Assembly: GCA_030041385.1 (NCBI GenBank) | Contig: JASHNY010000206.1 | Coordinates: 1-50,626 of the forward strand | From: Alphaproteobacteria bacterium | GTDB taxonomy: Bacteria > Pseudomonadota > Alphaproteobacteria > ATCC43930 > CGMCC-115725 | Reading direction: 5' to 3' | DNA: 50,626 nucleotides | In this document: one piece after another, positions 8,121 to 16,300 of the stretch | Layout of the letters: each line of letters opens with the position of its first letter | Numbering within the stretch: position 1 is the stretch's first letter | The notes under the pieces: model-generated | What the model was told of the DNA's origin: nothing | The model's database searches: none | What the model saw: only the letters and a program-made list of their open reading frames with translations | Made by a program: the position numbers and the translations under genes

Positions 8121-9263
8121 CTATCCGCCGATGTGACTCCCCTCATATAGGTAGACGGTAACGGGCGCGCCTTGCGGATAGCCCTCGCTCCCTTCCGGAA
8201 CGATCACGAAACCGTCGGCGGCCGCCGCCGCCATCAGCCCGGTCTCACCAAACGAGGGCAACGGTTCCGCGAGATCGGGTGTGGCGCACCGTACCGGGCA
8301 GATCTCGGTCATGCCGATAGCGGAGACGATCTTGCGCCCGGTGCGCATGGTACGGCAGCGATACGGCAGCCCGGGATCGCGGCCGCCGAGCCGCCGCACC
8401 GCCCGTCCCGCCAGCATTTCGTATGCCAAAAAGCATGCGGCCGGCGAACCTGGCAACAGAATTGCCGGCACATTGCCATGGGTATGGCCAAGCCCGGTGG
8501 TCTCGCCCGGCCGCAGCGCAATGCCGTGAATCGCAAGGTCGCCGGCCTCGGCGAGCGCGGCCGCGGCATGATCGTCGGCTCCCGGCCCGGTTCCGCCGAT
8601 GACCAGCACGATATCGGCTTTTTCTGTTTCGATAGCGCTTCGAACCGCTGACCGGCTTCGGCCCGCTGCCAGAATATCGGAGGTCACCCCGCCGTCACGG
8701 TGAACGAGGGCGCGGCACATCGGCCCGTTACTGTCGATCGCCGCGCTTCCCGGAGTGACGACGATCCGTACCAGCGGTCTGCGAACAACCGCGACGTTCA
8801 CCAGCCCGGCGCCGATCAGCATGCCGATACGTGCCGGCAGCATCAGCGTGCCGGCGGACGCCAACAGCGCACCTGGAGCCGCGACGCACCCCTGCGTCTC
8901 GACATTCTCGCCCGGCGCCAACGCCTCCACGCACTCGACTCCCGAGTGCGTTTGTTGACCGAGACCCAGCGGGATCACCGAGTCGGTGCCGGGCGGCATC
9001 GCGTCGCCGGCCGAGATCGCCCGCAGCGGCAACAGGAGCGGGTTGTACGAACTCGCGCCGATGGTGGCATTGGCAGCCACCGCAAAACCATCGAGCGCTG
9101 CCTGGTCAGCGGGCGGAATGGACCGCGTCGCGTAAATCGCTTCCGCCAGCACCCGTCCGCCAGCCGCTAACACCGGTACCGACTCCGCGGGCAGCCGCGA
9201 GACAAAACGGTCAACCCACGAGATTGCGAGATCAAGCGAGAGCGGTTGGGATGCGGGGATCAT
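8121..9263 (-). CDS. MoeA-like molybdopterin-binding protein, shorter paralogue
   Basis: A 380-residue protein of the MoeA fold placed directly upstream of the fused MoeA gene (6-bp gap). It keeps the DGFA motif (AALDGFAVAANA), the SAGDAMPPGTDSVIPL segment and a C-terminal MoeA domain IV (GFVIVPEGSEGYPQGAPV). The central MoaB-like domain has IGGTGPGADD where canonical MoeA reads GG(V/T)S.G..D, and IVVTPGSAAIDSN where ISTGDE(I/L) is expected, so the molybdopterin-binding face has diverged. It may work as a partner of the downstream protein or on a special cofactor form. Such two-MoeA arrangements are seen near molybdoenzyme genes, but none of those enzymes is present here. The family call is firm; catalytic competence is doubtful. 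Confidence 0.85.
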   Translation of the reverse strand: MIPASQPLSLDLAISWVDRFVSRLPAESVPVLAAGGRVLAEAIYATRSIPPADQAALDGFAVAANATIGASSYNPLLLPLRAISAGDAMPPGTDSVIPLGLGQQTHSGVECVEALAPGENVETQGCVAAPGALLASAGTLMLPARIGMLIGAGLVNVAVVRRPLVRIVVTPGSAAIDSNGPMCRALVHRDGGVTSDILAAGRSRSAVRSAIETEKADIVLVIGGTGPGADDHAAAALAEAGDLAIHGIALRPGETTGLGHTHGNVPAILLPGSPAACFLAYEMLAGRAVRRLGGRDPGLPYRCRTMRTGRKIVSAIGMTEICPVRCATPDLAEPLPSFGETGLMAAAAADGFVIVPEGSEGYPQGAPVTVYLYEGSHIGG

Positions 9264-9329
9264 GCGCCGTATCGCTACGACTGCCGTCGGGGCGAGCCGG
9301 GAGTTTCGAGGCTCATCGCCGTCGCACCC

Positions 9330-10280
9330 CTAGAACAGTCGTGCGATCGAAGCGAAAGCGAAACCGAGTACCCATCCGGCGACGGGACCGATCACCCAGC
9401 CGCGCAGGATGCCGAAGACGACCTTGGTGTCGATCGTCTCGCGCCCGCGAGCGAACCCGGTGCCCGCCATCGCGCCGATCAGCGCCTGATTCATCGACGT
9501 GAAATAGCCGAAGAACACCGCCGTCAGCACAACCAGCGCCTGGACGAACTGGGCCGCGGTGGCCATCGGCATGTCGACTTTGACGACGTCGAAGGCGACC
9601 CGCTCGAGCAGCGGCCGGCCCCAGGTCAGCACGCCTACTGCGAGGCCGATGCCGCCGATCAGCCCGGCGACGAGCGGCCCGGAAAACCCCGTCGAGAGAA
9701 ACACCGCCGTCGCGTTCGACACGTCGTTGGCGCCCATCGTCAGCGATGCGCCGCCGCCGACGGCGACGAGCGCGAGCCCGATTGCCCCGGCGGTGCCGCT
9801 TCTGGCAAAGCCCGGGATCGCATCGAACAGCTTGGTGAAGACATAGCCGAGCCCGCAGGCGACAAACGGCGCCACGACCCACAGCACGGCGAGCCCGATC
9901 ACCATGCGCCAGTTGATCGCAAGGCCGAGGGCCGCGCCCGCGCCGATGATGCAAAAGACCAGGATCTGGATCGTCGAGGTCGGGATGCGCCGCTGGGTGA
10001 ACAGCGTCGTCAGCAGGAAGGCGGCGGCGACGACCGCGATCGCCGGCCCCGCGCCAAACCGGTTCGAGACGAGGATATCATGGCCGACATTGACAAGGAC
10101 TTTGTGACTGAGAAAGGCCGCCCCGAGTAGGGTCAGCGGCGCCATCGTCCATAACGCAGCGCGCAACCCGACGCTGCGGGTAGCGTAGGGCATGCCCATG
10201 CATGCACCGGTGTAATGCGCACCCATGCTCCAGGCAAAAGCCAGCGCGACGGCGACGAGAACGAGATCGGCGACGCTCAT
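9330..10280 (-). CDS. PiT-family inorganic phosphate transporter, variant
   Basis: A 316-residue integral membrane protein with about ten hydrophobic segments. PiT carriers move phosphate (often as a metal-phosphate or with a cation) across the inner membrane and have two inverted halves, each with a GANDVAN signature. The second signature is intact (TMGANDVSNATAVFLSTG, residues 181-198), but the first is GAHYTGACMG (20-29), without the Asn-Asp pair. The ATG at 10280 overlaps the TGA of the PadR gene by 4 bp; the frame extends further upstream inside padR, but that N-terminus would be arginine-rich and not membrane-like. No PhoU/DUF47 partner gene is adjacent, unlike many pit operons. The close link to padR suggests that PadR represses this operon. 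Confidence 0.85.
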   Translation of the reverse strand: MSVADLVLVAVALAFAWSMGAHYTGACMGMPYATRSVGLRAALWTMAPLTLLGAAFLSHKVLVNVGHDILVSNRFGAGPAIAVVAAAFLLTTLFTQRRIPTSTIQILVFCIIGAGAALGLAINWRMVIGLAVLWVVAPFVACGLGYVFTKLFDAIPGFARSGTAGAIGLALVAVGGGASLTMGANDVSNATAVFLSTGFSGPLVAGLIGGIGLAVGVLTWGRPLLERVAFDVVKVDMPMATAAQFVQALVVLTAVFFGYFTSMNQALIGAMAGTGFARGRETIDTKVVFGILRGWVIGPVAGWVLGFAFASIARLF

Positions 10281-10615
10281 CCGCGCTTCCCGCCGCTTCC
10301 ATCCGGCGGCTCGTGCTCGAACAGTTCGCCGAAAAGCTCGCGCACCTTTAGCTTGGCGGCGAGGAGCGCCGCTTCGCCGGCCGGCGTTGCGCAATAGAGC
10401 CGGCGCATCGTGCTCCCCGATCGCTCCTCGGTCGAGGTCAGGAGCCCGCGCTCTTCCAGCCCGTGCAGGATCGGATAAAGCGTGCCGGCGCTCAGCTTAT
10501 AGCCGTGCCGTGCCAATTCCTCGATCATCGCCAGCCCGTAGATCGGTTCCTTGACCGCGTGGTGAAGGACGTGCAGCCGAATCAGGCCAGCGTAGAGGAA
10601 ACGGTCTTCAGCCAT
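10277..10615 (-). CDS. PadR family transcriptional regulator
   Basis: A 112-residue winged-helix protein of the short PadR type. The DNA-binding domain contains EPIYGLAMIEELARHGYKLSAGTLYPILHGLEERGLL, with the characteristic G-TLYP-L-LE-GL pattern, then the wing (STEERSGSTMRRLYCATPAGEAAL) and a C-terminal helix. PadR proteins are mostly repressors released by small ligands. The TGA overlaps the ATG of the downstream PiT transporter by 4 bp, so regulator and transporter share an operon. A palindrome (10614-10630) overlaps the padR start codon and no Shine-Dalgarno sequence is visible, suggesting a leaderless or very short-leader transcript under autorepression. The inducing ligand is unknown. 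Confidence 0.92.
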   Translation of the reverse strand: MAEDRFLYAGLIRLHVLHHAVKEPIYGLAMIEELARHGYKLSAGTLYPILHGLEERGLLTSTEERSGSTMRRLYCATPAGEAALLAAKLKVRELFGELFEHEPPDGSGGKRG

Positions 10616-10630
10616 ATCTAAAGTCGATAT
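10614..10630. promoter_or_regulatory. Putative PadR operator overlapping the padR start codon
   Basis: ATATC (10614-10618), a 7-base spacer and GATAT (10626-10630) form an inverted repeat that includes part of the padR start codon (10613-10615, minus strand). The tract is markedly AT-rich against its surroundings. Autorepression through a site at the promoter or start is common for PadR proteins. The palindrome is seen; its function as operator is inferred. Confidence 0.45.
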
Positions 10631-10767
10631 TGAGGAGCGATAGCGCTTTGTGTCAACCTCAATTCGCCGAATGCGGGAGCTTCCTGGCTTGCAGGTCGAT
10701 TGCAGCGATGCCGGCCAGCGCAGACAATCGCGATTAAGGCCGGCCGCCCAGGAGCCCTTGGCGCCAC

Positions 10768-11622
10768 ATGATAGTTCCGCTGCAACCCTTGCTCGTTGTC
10801 GATGGTGATTCCTTCGCTCACCGTGCCTATCACGGCCTGCCCAAATCGATACGGCGCGCCGGCAATCGCGGGGGCGGTGCCATCGTCGGTTTCGCGAATT
10901 TCCTCATCCGGCTGTTCCAAAGCGAACGGCCACGTGCGGTGCTCGTGGGCTGGGACACGCTCGGGGCGCCGACCTATCGCCAGCAGCTCTTTCCCGGCTA
11001 TCAGGGCGGCCGGCAATTCGATGCCGAACTGATCGACCAGCTCGATGTGCTGCCGGAATTCGTCTCGGCCTGCGGCCTCGCCACCGCCAAGGCCGCCGGC
11101 TATGAAGCCGACGACTTTCTCGCCGCCGCCGCGGCCGAGGAGACGAGACGCGGCGGGCGGGCGCTGGTTGCCAGCGGCGACCGTGATGCGTTTCAGCTCG
11201 CCTCGGACACCGTCACGATCCTTCATCCCGTCCGGGCGGGCGAGATGGCGCGGATCGGCCCCGCCGAGGTGCGTGAACGCTATGGCGTAGAGCCCGCGCA
11301 GGTGCCCGATTTCATCGCCCTGCGCGGCGACCCGTCCGACAAGCTGCCGGGTGCTCGCGGCGTCGGCGCGAAGGGCGCGGCCGCGCTGCTGCGGCAATAT
11401 CCGACGCTGGAAGACGCGCTTGCCGGCGGCCGTTTCGCCGAGCAGGCTAACGAGTTGCGGCGGTTCCGGCGGATTGCGGCGATGGACTCGACGGCGCCCA
11501 TTCCCGCGCTCGACGACCAGATACCGACCTGGGGGAAGGCCGCGGCGCTGGCGCGCAGTTGGGAGTTGAACCGTCTGGCCGAGCGGATCGAGGAACTGGC
11601 GACCGCCGCGCCGGCAATCTAG
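10768..11622 (+). CDS. Stand-alone 5'-3' exonuclease (FEN / Pol I N-terminal domain family)
   Basis: A 284-residue structure-specific 5' nuclease without an attached polymerase. The metal-binding acidic residues of the family are present: Asp12 in LLVVDGDSFAHRAY, Asp63 in VGWD, Glu113, Asp115 and Asp116 in GYEADDF, Asp138 and Asp140 in ASGDRDAFQ, and Asp188 and Asp191 in LRGDPSDKLPG. The helix-hairpin-helix ARGVGAKGAAALL binds duplex DNA. Small differences from polymerase I are Lys192 where DN(I/L)PG is usual and YQGGR in place of YK..R. It may remove flaps or RNA primers, perhaps as a backup to polymerase I. An AGGAG motif lies somewhat far upstream of the ATG. The stop codon is followed after one base by repeat copy B. 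Confidence 0.9.
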   Translation: MIVPLQPLLVVDGDSFAHRAYHGLPKSIRRAGNRGGGAIVGFANFLIRLFQSERPRAVLVGWDTLGAPTYRQQLFPGYQGGRQFDAELIDQLDVLPEFVSACGLATAKAAGYEADDFLAAAAAEETRRGGRALVASGDRDAFQLASDTVTILHPVRAGEMARIGPAEVRERYGVEPAQVPDFIALRGDPSDKLPGARGVGAKGAAALLRQYPTLEDALAGGRFAEQANELRRFRRIAAMDSTAPIPALDDQIPTWGKAAALARSWELNRLAERIEELATAAPAI

Positions 11623-11623
11623 C

Positions 11624-11783
11624 GGTTGGAATCTGACATTTGAAACCCGTCACTCGGGTCATTCCGGAGCGCTTCGCAGCGGCGCCCCCGGAACCGACGA
11701 ACACTGGACTCTGGAAAATGGGTTCCGGGCTCGGCCCTCTCGGCCGCCCCGGAATGACGGACGTGGATACATTCGTCTGAATG
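11624..11783 (+). repeat. Dispersed palindromic repeat, family 1, copy B
   Basis: About 160 bp, the inverse-oriented partner of 3142-3300. Reading on the plus strand it starts with GGTTGGAATCTGACATTTG and ends with ATTCGTCTGAAT; the two copies look alike over most of their length, with substitutions mainly in the central loop. It begins one base after the stop codon (11620-11622) of the exonuclease gene. Internal GTCATTCCGG and CCGGAATGAC allow a long hairpin, so it could serve as a transcription terminator or RNA-stabilising structure. No coding content is seen. Confidence 0.85.
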
Positions 11784-11890
11784 GGAGGCAGGCTGCTCGA
11801 TCTCGACCCCATCTTCCAGGCCTGGCCGATCACGGCGCGGCAACAGTGATATGCTGTCGGCTCGACGCGAAATGGCAGCAGGCGGCGGCG

Positions 11891-12238
11891 ATGTTTATCG
11901 CGATGAACCGGTTCAAGGTGCGCAAGGGCGAGGAGCCGGCATTCGAGACGCGCTGGCGCGAGCGCGACACCCACCTCCATACGGTGCCCGGCTTTGTCGA
12001 GTTTCATCTGCTCAAGGGTCCGGAGCGCGACGATCATGTGCTCTACGCCTCGCACACGATTTGGCGATCGCATGCCGATTTCGAGGCGTGGACGCGTTCC
12101 GAAGCCTTCCGTGCGGCGCATCGCGACGCCGGGCAGGGCCGCTCGTTGACGATCGCGCACCCCGAGTTCGAGGGGTTCGAGGTGATCGAGACCGTCATGC
12201 CGCCGGCTCGCGCGGCGGGGCAAGCCCGGGCGAGATGA
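11891..12238 (+). CDS. Antibiotic biosynthesis monooxygenase (ABM) / HmoA-IsdG-like protein
   Basis: A 115-residue single-domain dimeric alpha-beta barrel protein. It opens MFIAMNRFKVRKGEEPAFETRW, and continues with PGFVEFHLLKGPE and TIWRSHADFEAWTRSEAFRAAH. IsdG/HmoA haem-degrading monooxygenases use an Asn, a Trp and a His; Asn6, the Trp of TIWRS and the His of RAAH lie at equivalent places, so haem degradation is plausible. Other ABM proteins act on quinols, so this is not decisive. ATG 11891 is chosen over an upstream in-frame ATG at 11846 because the first beta-strand starts directly after it. No iron-uptake genes are adjacent. Confidence 0.8.
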   Translation: MFIAMNRFKVRKGEEPAFETRWRERDTHLHTVPGFVEFHLLKGPERDDHVLYASHTIWRSHADFEAWTRSEAFRAAHRDAGQGRSLTIAHPEFEGFEVIETVMPPARAAGQARAR

Positions 12239-12291
12239 AAGGGAAGTGTCGATGTCGTCGGCCACTCACCAATTCGGTCGCGGCCGCCGCG

Positions 12292-13242
12292 TCACGCCTC
12301 GAGTTCCGGCCGGACGATCCGAGTTTCGTGACGCCCCGCACGGATAAACTCGACCGGTTGCTCGGTGCCGCCAAGATCGGCGGTCAGAAGGCGGTGAAGA
12401 TCGTCAACGCCGGATACCGGCTTGCCGCCAAGTCGCAGCAATATGTCGCCTTTCATCAGGCCGCCGCGTTCTGCCGGGCCGCCGGGAAGCAACTCGGCAA
12501 TCATCACGGCGGTGGGCGTCGCCAGGCCCAGGTGCTGCACCACCCGACGATCGAGCGGCACGGTTTGGCCCGCAATGCCCAGTCGGCTGCGACGCACCCT
12601 GCCGTCGCGCATCAGCCGTGCGGCGACGTCGATCGCGGTATCGCTGCCGATCGCAAAGCAGATGCCCTGGGCCATCCCGATCATCGCGGTGTTGATGCCG
12701 ATGACTCGACCGAGCCCATCGACCAGCGGACCGCCCGAGTTCCCCGGGTTGAGCGGAGCATCGGTTTGGATGACACCGTCGATCAAGCGGCCCGAGCGCG
12801 TGCGCAAGCTGCGTCCGAGCGCGCTGACGATCCCTGCGGTGACGGTCGCCTGAAAGCCGAGCGGATTGCCGATGGCGACAACGAGCTGGCCTACCCGCAA
12901 GCGCGCGGAACTGCCGAACACGGCATGCGGCAAGCCGCCCGCGGCGAGCTGCAGCACGGCAAGATCGGTCGCCGGGTCGCTGCCGACGATCGTCGCGGCC
13001 ACCTCCCGCCCGTCCGGTAGGGATGCAGACACGTTGGCGGCAGCCGCGACCACGTGGTGATTGGTCAGGAGATACCCGTCCGGCGTATAGACGACGCCAG
13101 ACCCGGTGCCGCGCTGACGCCCGTTTCGGTCGCTCACCCGGACATGGGCGACAGCCGGACCGACCCGATCGACCGCGTTGGCGATGCGAGCCGAATACGG
13201 ATCGAGCTGATCCGCATCCTCAGTGGCAAGGTCGAATGGCAT
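12292..13242 (-). CDS. HtrA/DegP-like trypsin-type serine protease with one PDZ domain
   Basis: A 316-residue protease. The catalytic triad is visible as His63 in TNHHVV, Asp93 in ATDLAVL and Ser169 in LNPGNSGGPL, with IGNPLGF and IQTDAPLNPG in the usual positions. A single PDZ domain follows from about residue 215 (SRLGIAGQTVPL, ELLPGGPAERGGLMKGDILLRLGG). HtrA proteins normally work in the periplasm, but the N-terminus (MPFDLATEDADQLDPYSARI) has neither a signal peptide nor a membrane anchor, so this one is predicted to be cytoplasmic. It lies 139 bp downstream of lhr on the same strand, with two short hairpins between them. Its substrate is unknown. Confidence 0.9.
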   Translation of the reverse strand: MPFDLATEDADQLDPYSARIANAVDRVGPAVAHVRVSDRNGRQRGTGSGVVYTPDGYLLTNHHVVAAAANVSASLPDGREVAATIVGSDPATDLAVLQLAAGGLPHAVFGSSARLRVGQLVVAIGNPLGFQATVTAGIVSALGRSLRTRSGRLIDGVIQTDAPLNPGNSGGPLVDGLGRVIGINTAMIGMAQGICFAIGSDTAIDVAARLMRDGRVRRSRLGIAGQTVPLDRRVVQHLGLATPTAVMIAELLPGGPAERGGLMKGDILLRLGGKPVSGVDDLHRLLTADLGGTEQPVEFIRAGRHETRIVRPELEA

Positions 13243-13278
13243 GACGCCGACAGATGGGGTGTCGCGCGGGTTTCACAA

Positions 13279-13330
13279 GAGCAGGACGCCTGCTCGAACC
13301 CCGCCGCCGCCAAGGCTCGCAATATGCGAG
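13279..13330. promoter_or_regulatory. Two short perfect hairpins between lhr and the htrA-like gene
   Basis: GAGCAGG-ACG-CCTGCTC (13279-13295) and CTCGCA-ATA-TGCGAG (13316-13330) are perfect inverted repeats with 3-base loops. They lie in the 139-bp gap after the lhr stop (13382) and before the HtrA-like start (13242), both genes reading on the minus strand. They could terminate lhr transcription or act in the leader of the protease gene. Neither is followed by a strong T-run on the minus strand. Confidence 0.4.
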
Positions 13331-13381
13331 GGGCCGCCGCTGCGGTGCCGAGGAACTCGCGCCAAGATGCCGGCGCGAGGC

Positions 13382-16300
13382 CTATTCCGGCTGGGCGACC
13401 GCGCGTCGGGACGGGACGCCGCGCAGCAACGCGCTGCGCGCGGCCCACTCCTCGGCCTGCGGCACGGTTTCGAGAAACTGCACTTCGCGTCCGGTGAGAA
13501 AGGCGATCGGCACCCCGTCGCGATAGAGCAGGCGGTTGCCGGCCAGTGCCGCGAGGCGCGGGCCGGGGGTCAGGATCCCGGCGAGGTTGAGCGGGTCGGC
13601 GCCGGACAGCGACACCAGCGTGCCGGATTCCGGCGTGCGGCGGGTTTTGCGCAACGCGCCCACGGCTTCCGGGAGCGCGAATTGCTCGCCGGTGAACCCG
13701 GCGACAAACCGGCCGCCGCGAATGTCGCCGCGCGCTTCGAGGCGGCGATAGACCCGCAGCAGGTCGCGCCATGGCGGCAGCCACGCCGCCTCGCGCTCGA
13801 CGAGGCGCCAGAACACCACCCCATAGCGCCGCAGCAAGGTGCGCGCCAGGTGCTCGGTCGCCTCGGCCGCGGCCTGCGAAAGGTTGTCGAGCAGGCGCGG
13901 GCGGCGCGCCAAGGCCCAGCGCCCGGCGGCTTCCATGGCAAAGCCGATGGCGCGACGCCGGCGATGGCTGCCCGTATGCGGCGCCAGCAAGGCACGCAGC
14001 CCGGCGAAACTGTCGGAGGTGACGATGCCGAGCGCCACCAGCTCCGCCAGCGCCTGCTCGACCTGCGGGCGCAATAGGCCGCTGCCGTCGACCAGCTCGT
14101 CGAAAAACGACGCGCCGTCGCGGCGGATCGCCTCAAGCACGCGCCGCGCCGGGGCGCTCGGCGCCGCCGGCTCCTCGGTCGAGGACAATAGCGTCCATAG
14201 CGAAGCGTGGCGGCGCGCGAGCAGGGCAATCGGCGCCGCCCGCACCGGCATGGCGCCGCGCTCCGCGCCGTCCGGCCGGGCGCTGCGCGGCCGCAGGCGC
14301 GCCCACGCGATCCGGCCGGAGAGGCACAGATCGTCGAGCCAGGCGGGGTCGTATTCAGCCAGCCGGGCCGGCAGGATTTCGGTTTCCCACGCGCCGGCGG
14401 CGGCCTCGAACCCTTCGAGTTGGCCGATGATCGCCGCGAGCGCGTCCGCGCCCTCCATCCTGGAGTCCGGCGTCACCCGCTGCCAGTCGAACAGGAAGCG
14501 CAGGAAGTCGCGTGCCGCGACCGGCTCGATCTCGGCGCGCAGGCGACGCACCGTATAGCTGTGGACTCGGGCGAGCAGGCGCCGCTCGCACCATTCGTCG
14601 GCCCGGGCGTCGGCGGTGAAGCGGCCGCGCAAGGCAAACCCTTCGGCTTCAAGCGCCGCGAGCGGGGCGGCGATACCGTCCGCCGCGAGACCGAGAGGGG
14701 AGGCGAGGGCGTCGCCGGCCACGGGTCCGAGCCCCTCCAGCCGGCCGCGCAGTATCTCGACCAGCGCCTGATCGGCCGACCAGGCGCGCTCCGCATAGGC
14801 GGGCGGTGCGGCAATTGCCGGCTCGATCGCCGCATCGGGCCACAGCGCGAGGAATTGCGGCAGTCGCTCGGCCGCGATCCACAGCGTTGCCGCGCCACGG
14901 CGCAGCCGGGCGGCCCGCCGGGCGAGCGCGAGTTCGCCGAGCCACCCGGCCCAGCCGGGCCGGTTGCCGACCTCGTGAGCAGCAAGGAAGCTGAGCCACA
15001 CCAGCGCGTCGTGCATCTCGTCGGCATTGGCCGGCTCCGGCCAGGCCTCTTCCTTGACCCGGGCGATCGCCTCGGGGTCGAGCCGGCCGAGATCGGCGGC
15101 ATCCTCCGGCGCGAGCCAGCGTCGCGCCATCACGGCCTGGGTCCGGCGCTCCTCGAGCGGCGCATCGTCGAGATAGGCATAAGGCCGCGCCGCCAGCACT
15201 TCGAGCGCGAGCGGCGACGGCTCGACCACGTCGCGCGCGACGATCCTGACCGCCCCGGTCTCGATGCCGCGGAGCAGCCGTTCGAGCCCGGCCAGGTCCA
15301 TCGCCTCCTGCAGGCAGTCGTCGATCGTCTGGCGGACCAGCGGGTGGTCGGGGATTTCACGGTCGCCCTGCAGATTCTCGGCGCAGGCGACCTGGTCGGG
15401 AAAGATCGAGCCGAGCAGGTCCTCGGCGTCCATCCGCATCAGCTGCGGCGGCACCTTCTTGCCGCCGCGGAAGCGCGGCAAGGCCAGCGCCACGCCGCCG
15501 ACCCAGCGCCAGCGGGTCGCGAACATCGGCGCGTCGAGCAGGGCCTGGATCAATAATGGCCGCACGCTCGCCGAGTGCAGGTAGCGCGCCACCTCGTCGA
15601 GCGCGAAACTGTGCGCCGTGGTCAACGACAGCACGACGTTGTCCTCGGTCGCCGCGGCCTGCAGTTCGAAGTTGAACCGGGTGCAGAAGCGCTTGCGCAA
15701 GGCTAGGCCCCAGGCGCGATTGAGCCGGCTGCCATAGGGCGAATGGATGACCAATTGCATGCCGCCGACGGCGTCGAAAAACCGCTCGAACACCAGCGTC
15801 TCAAGGGTCGGCAACACGCCGAGTGCGGCGTGGGCGGCAGCGAGGTATTCGACGATCTGCCGCGCCGCCGGCTCGCCGATCCCGACCTCCTCGGTCAGCC
15901 AGCGGAGCGCGGCGTCCTGGCCGGCGGCGAGAAGCCCGGCCACGTGTTCGCGCAAGCGGGATACCGAGGCCGACAATTCGTCGCTGCGGCCGGGCGCCTC
16001 GCCGAGCCAGAACGGGATGTTCGGCGACTGCCCCTGTGCGTCCTCGACCCGCACCACGCCGCGCTCGACGCGCTGGATGCGGTAGGCGGTATTGCCGAGC
16101 TGGAACACATCGCCGGCGAGGCTTTCGACCGCGAAATCCTCGTTGACGGTGCCGATGATCTGGTTCTGCGGTTCGAGCAGCACCTGGTAGTCGGCGGTGT
16201 CGGGTATCGTGCCGCCCGAGGTCAGCGCCGTCAGCCGCGCGCCGCGCCGGCCGCGCAACACGCGGTTGACCGCGTCGTGATGGACGAGCGCGCCGCGCCG

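Noticed and set aside
5907-8150. Plus-strand open frame of 747 codons over the MoeA-PBP gene
   Set aside because: Composition is that of a frame shadow (Arg, Gly, Asp rich); the opposite strand encodes an unmistakable MoeA.
3142-11783. Composite transposon or genomic island bounded by the inverted family 1 repeats
   Set aside because: The two copies are inverted and 8 kb apart, but there is no transposase or integrase, no target duplication seen, and the genes between look like ordinary chromosomal genes.
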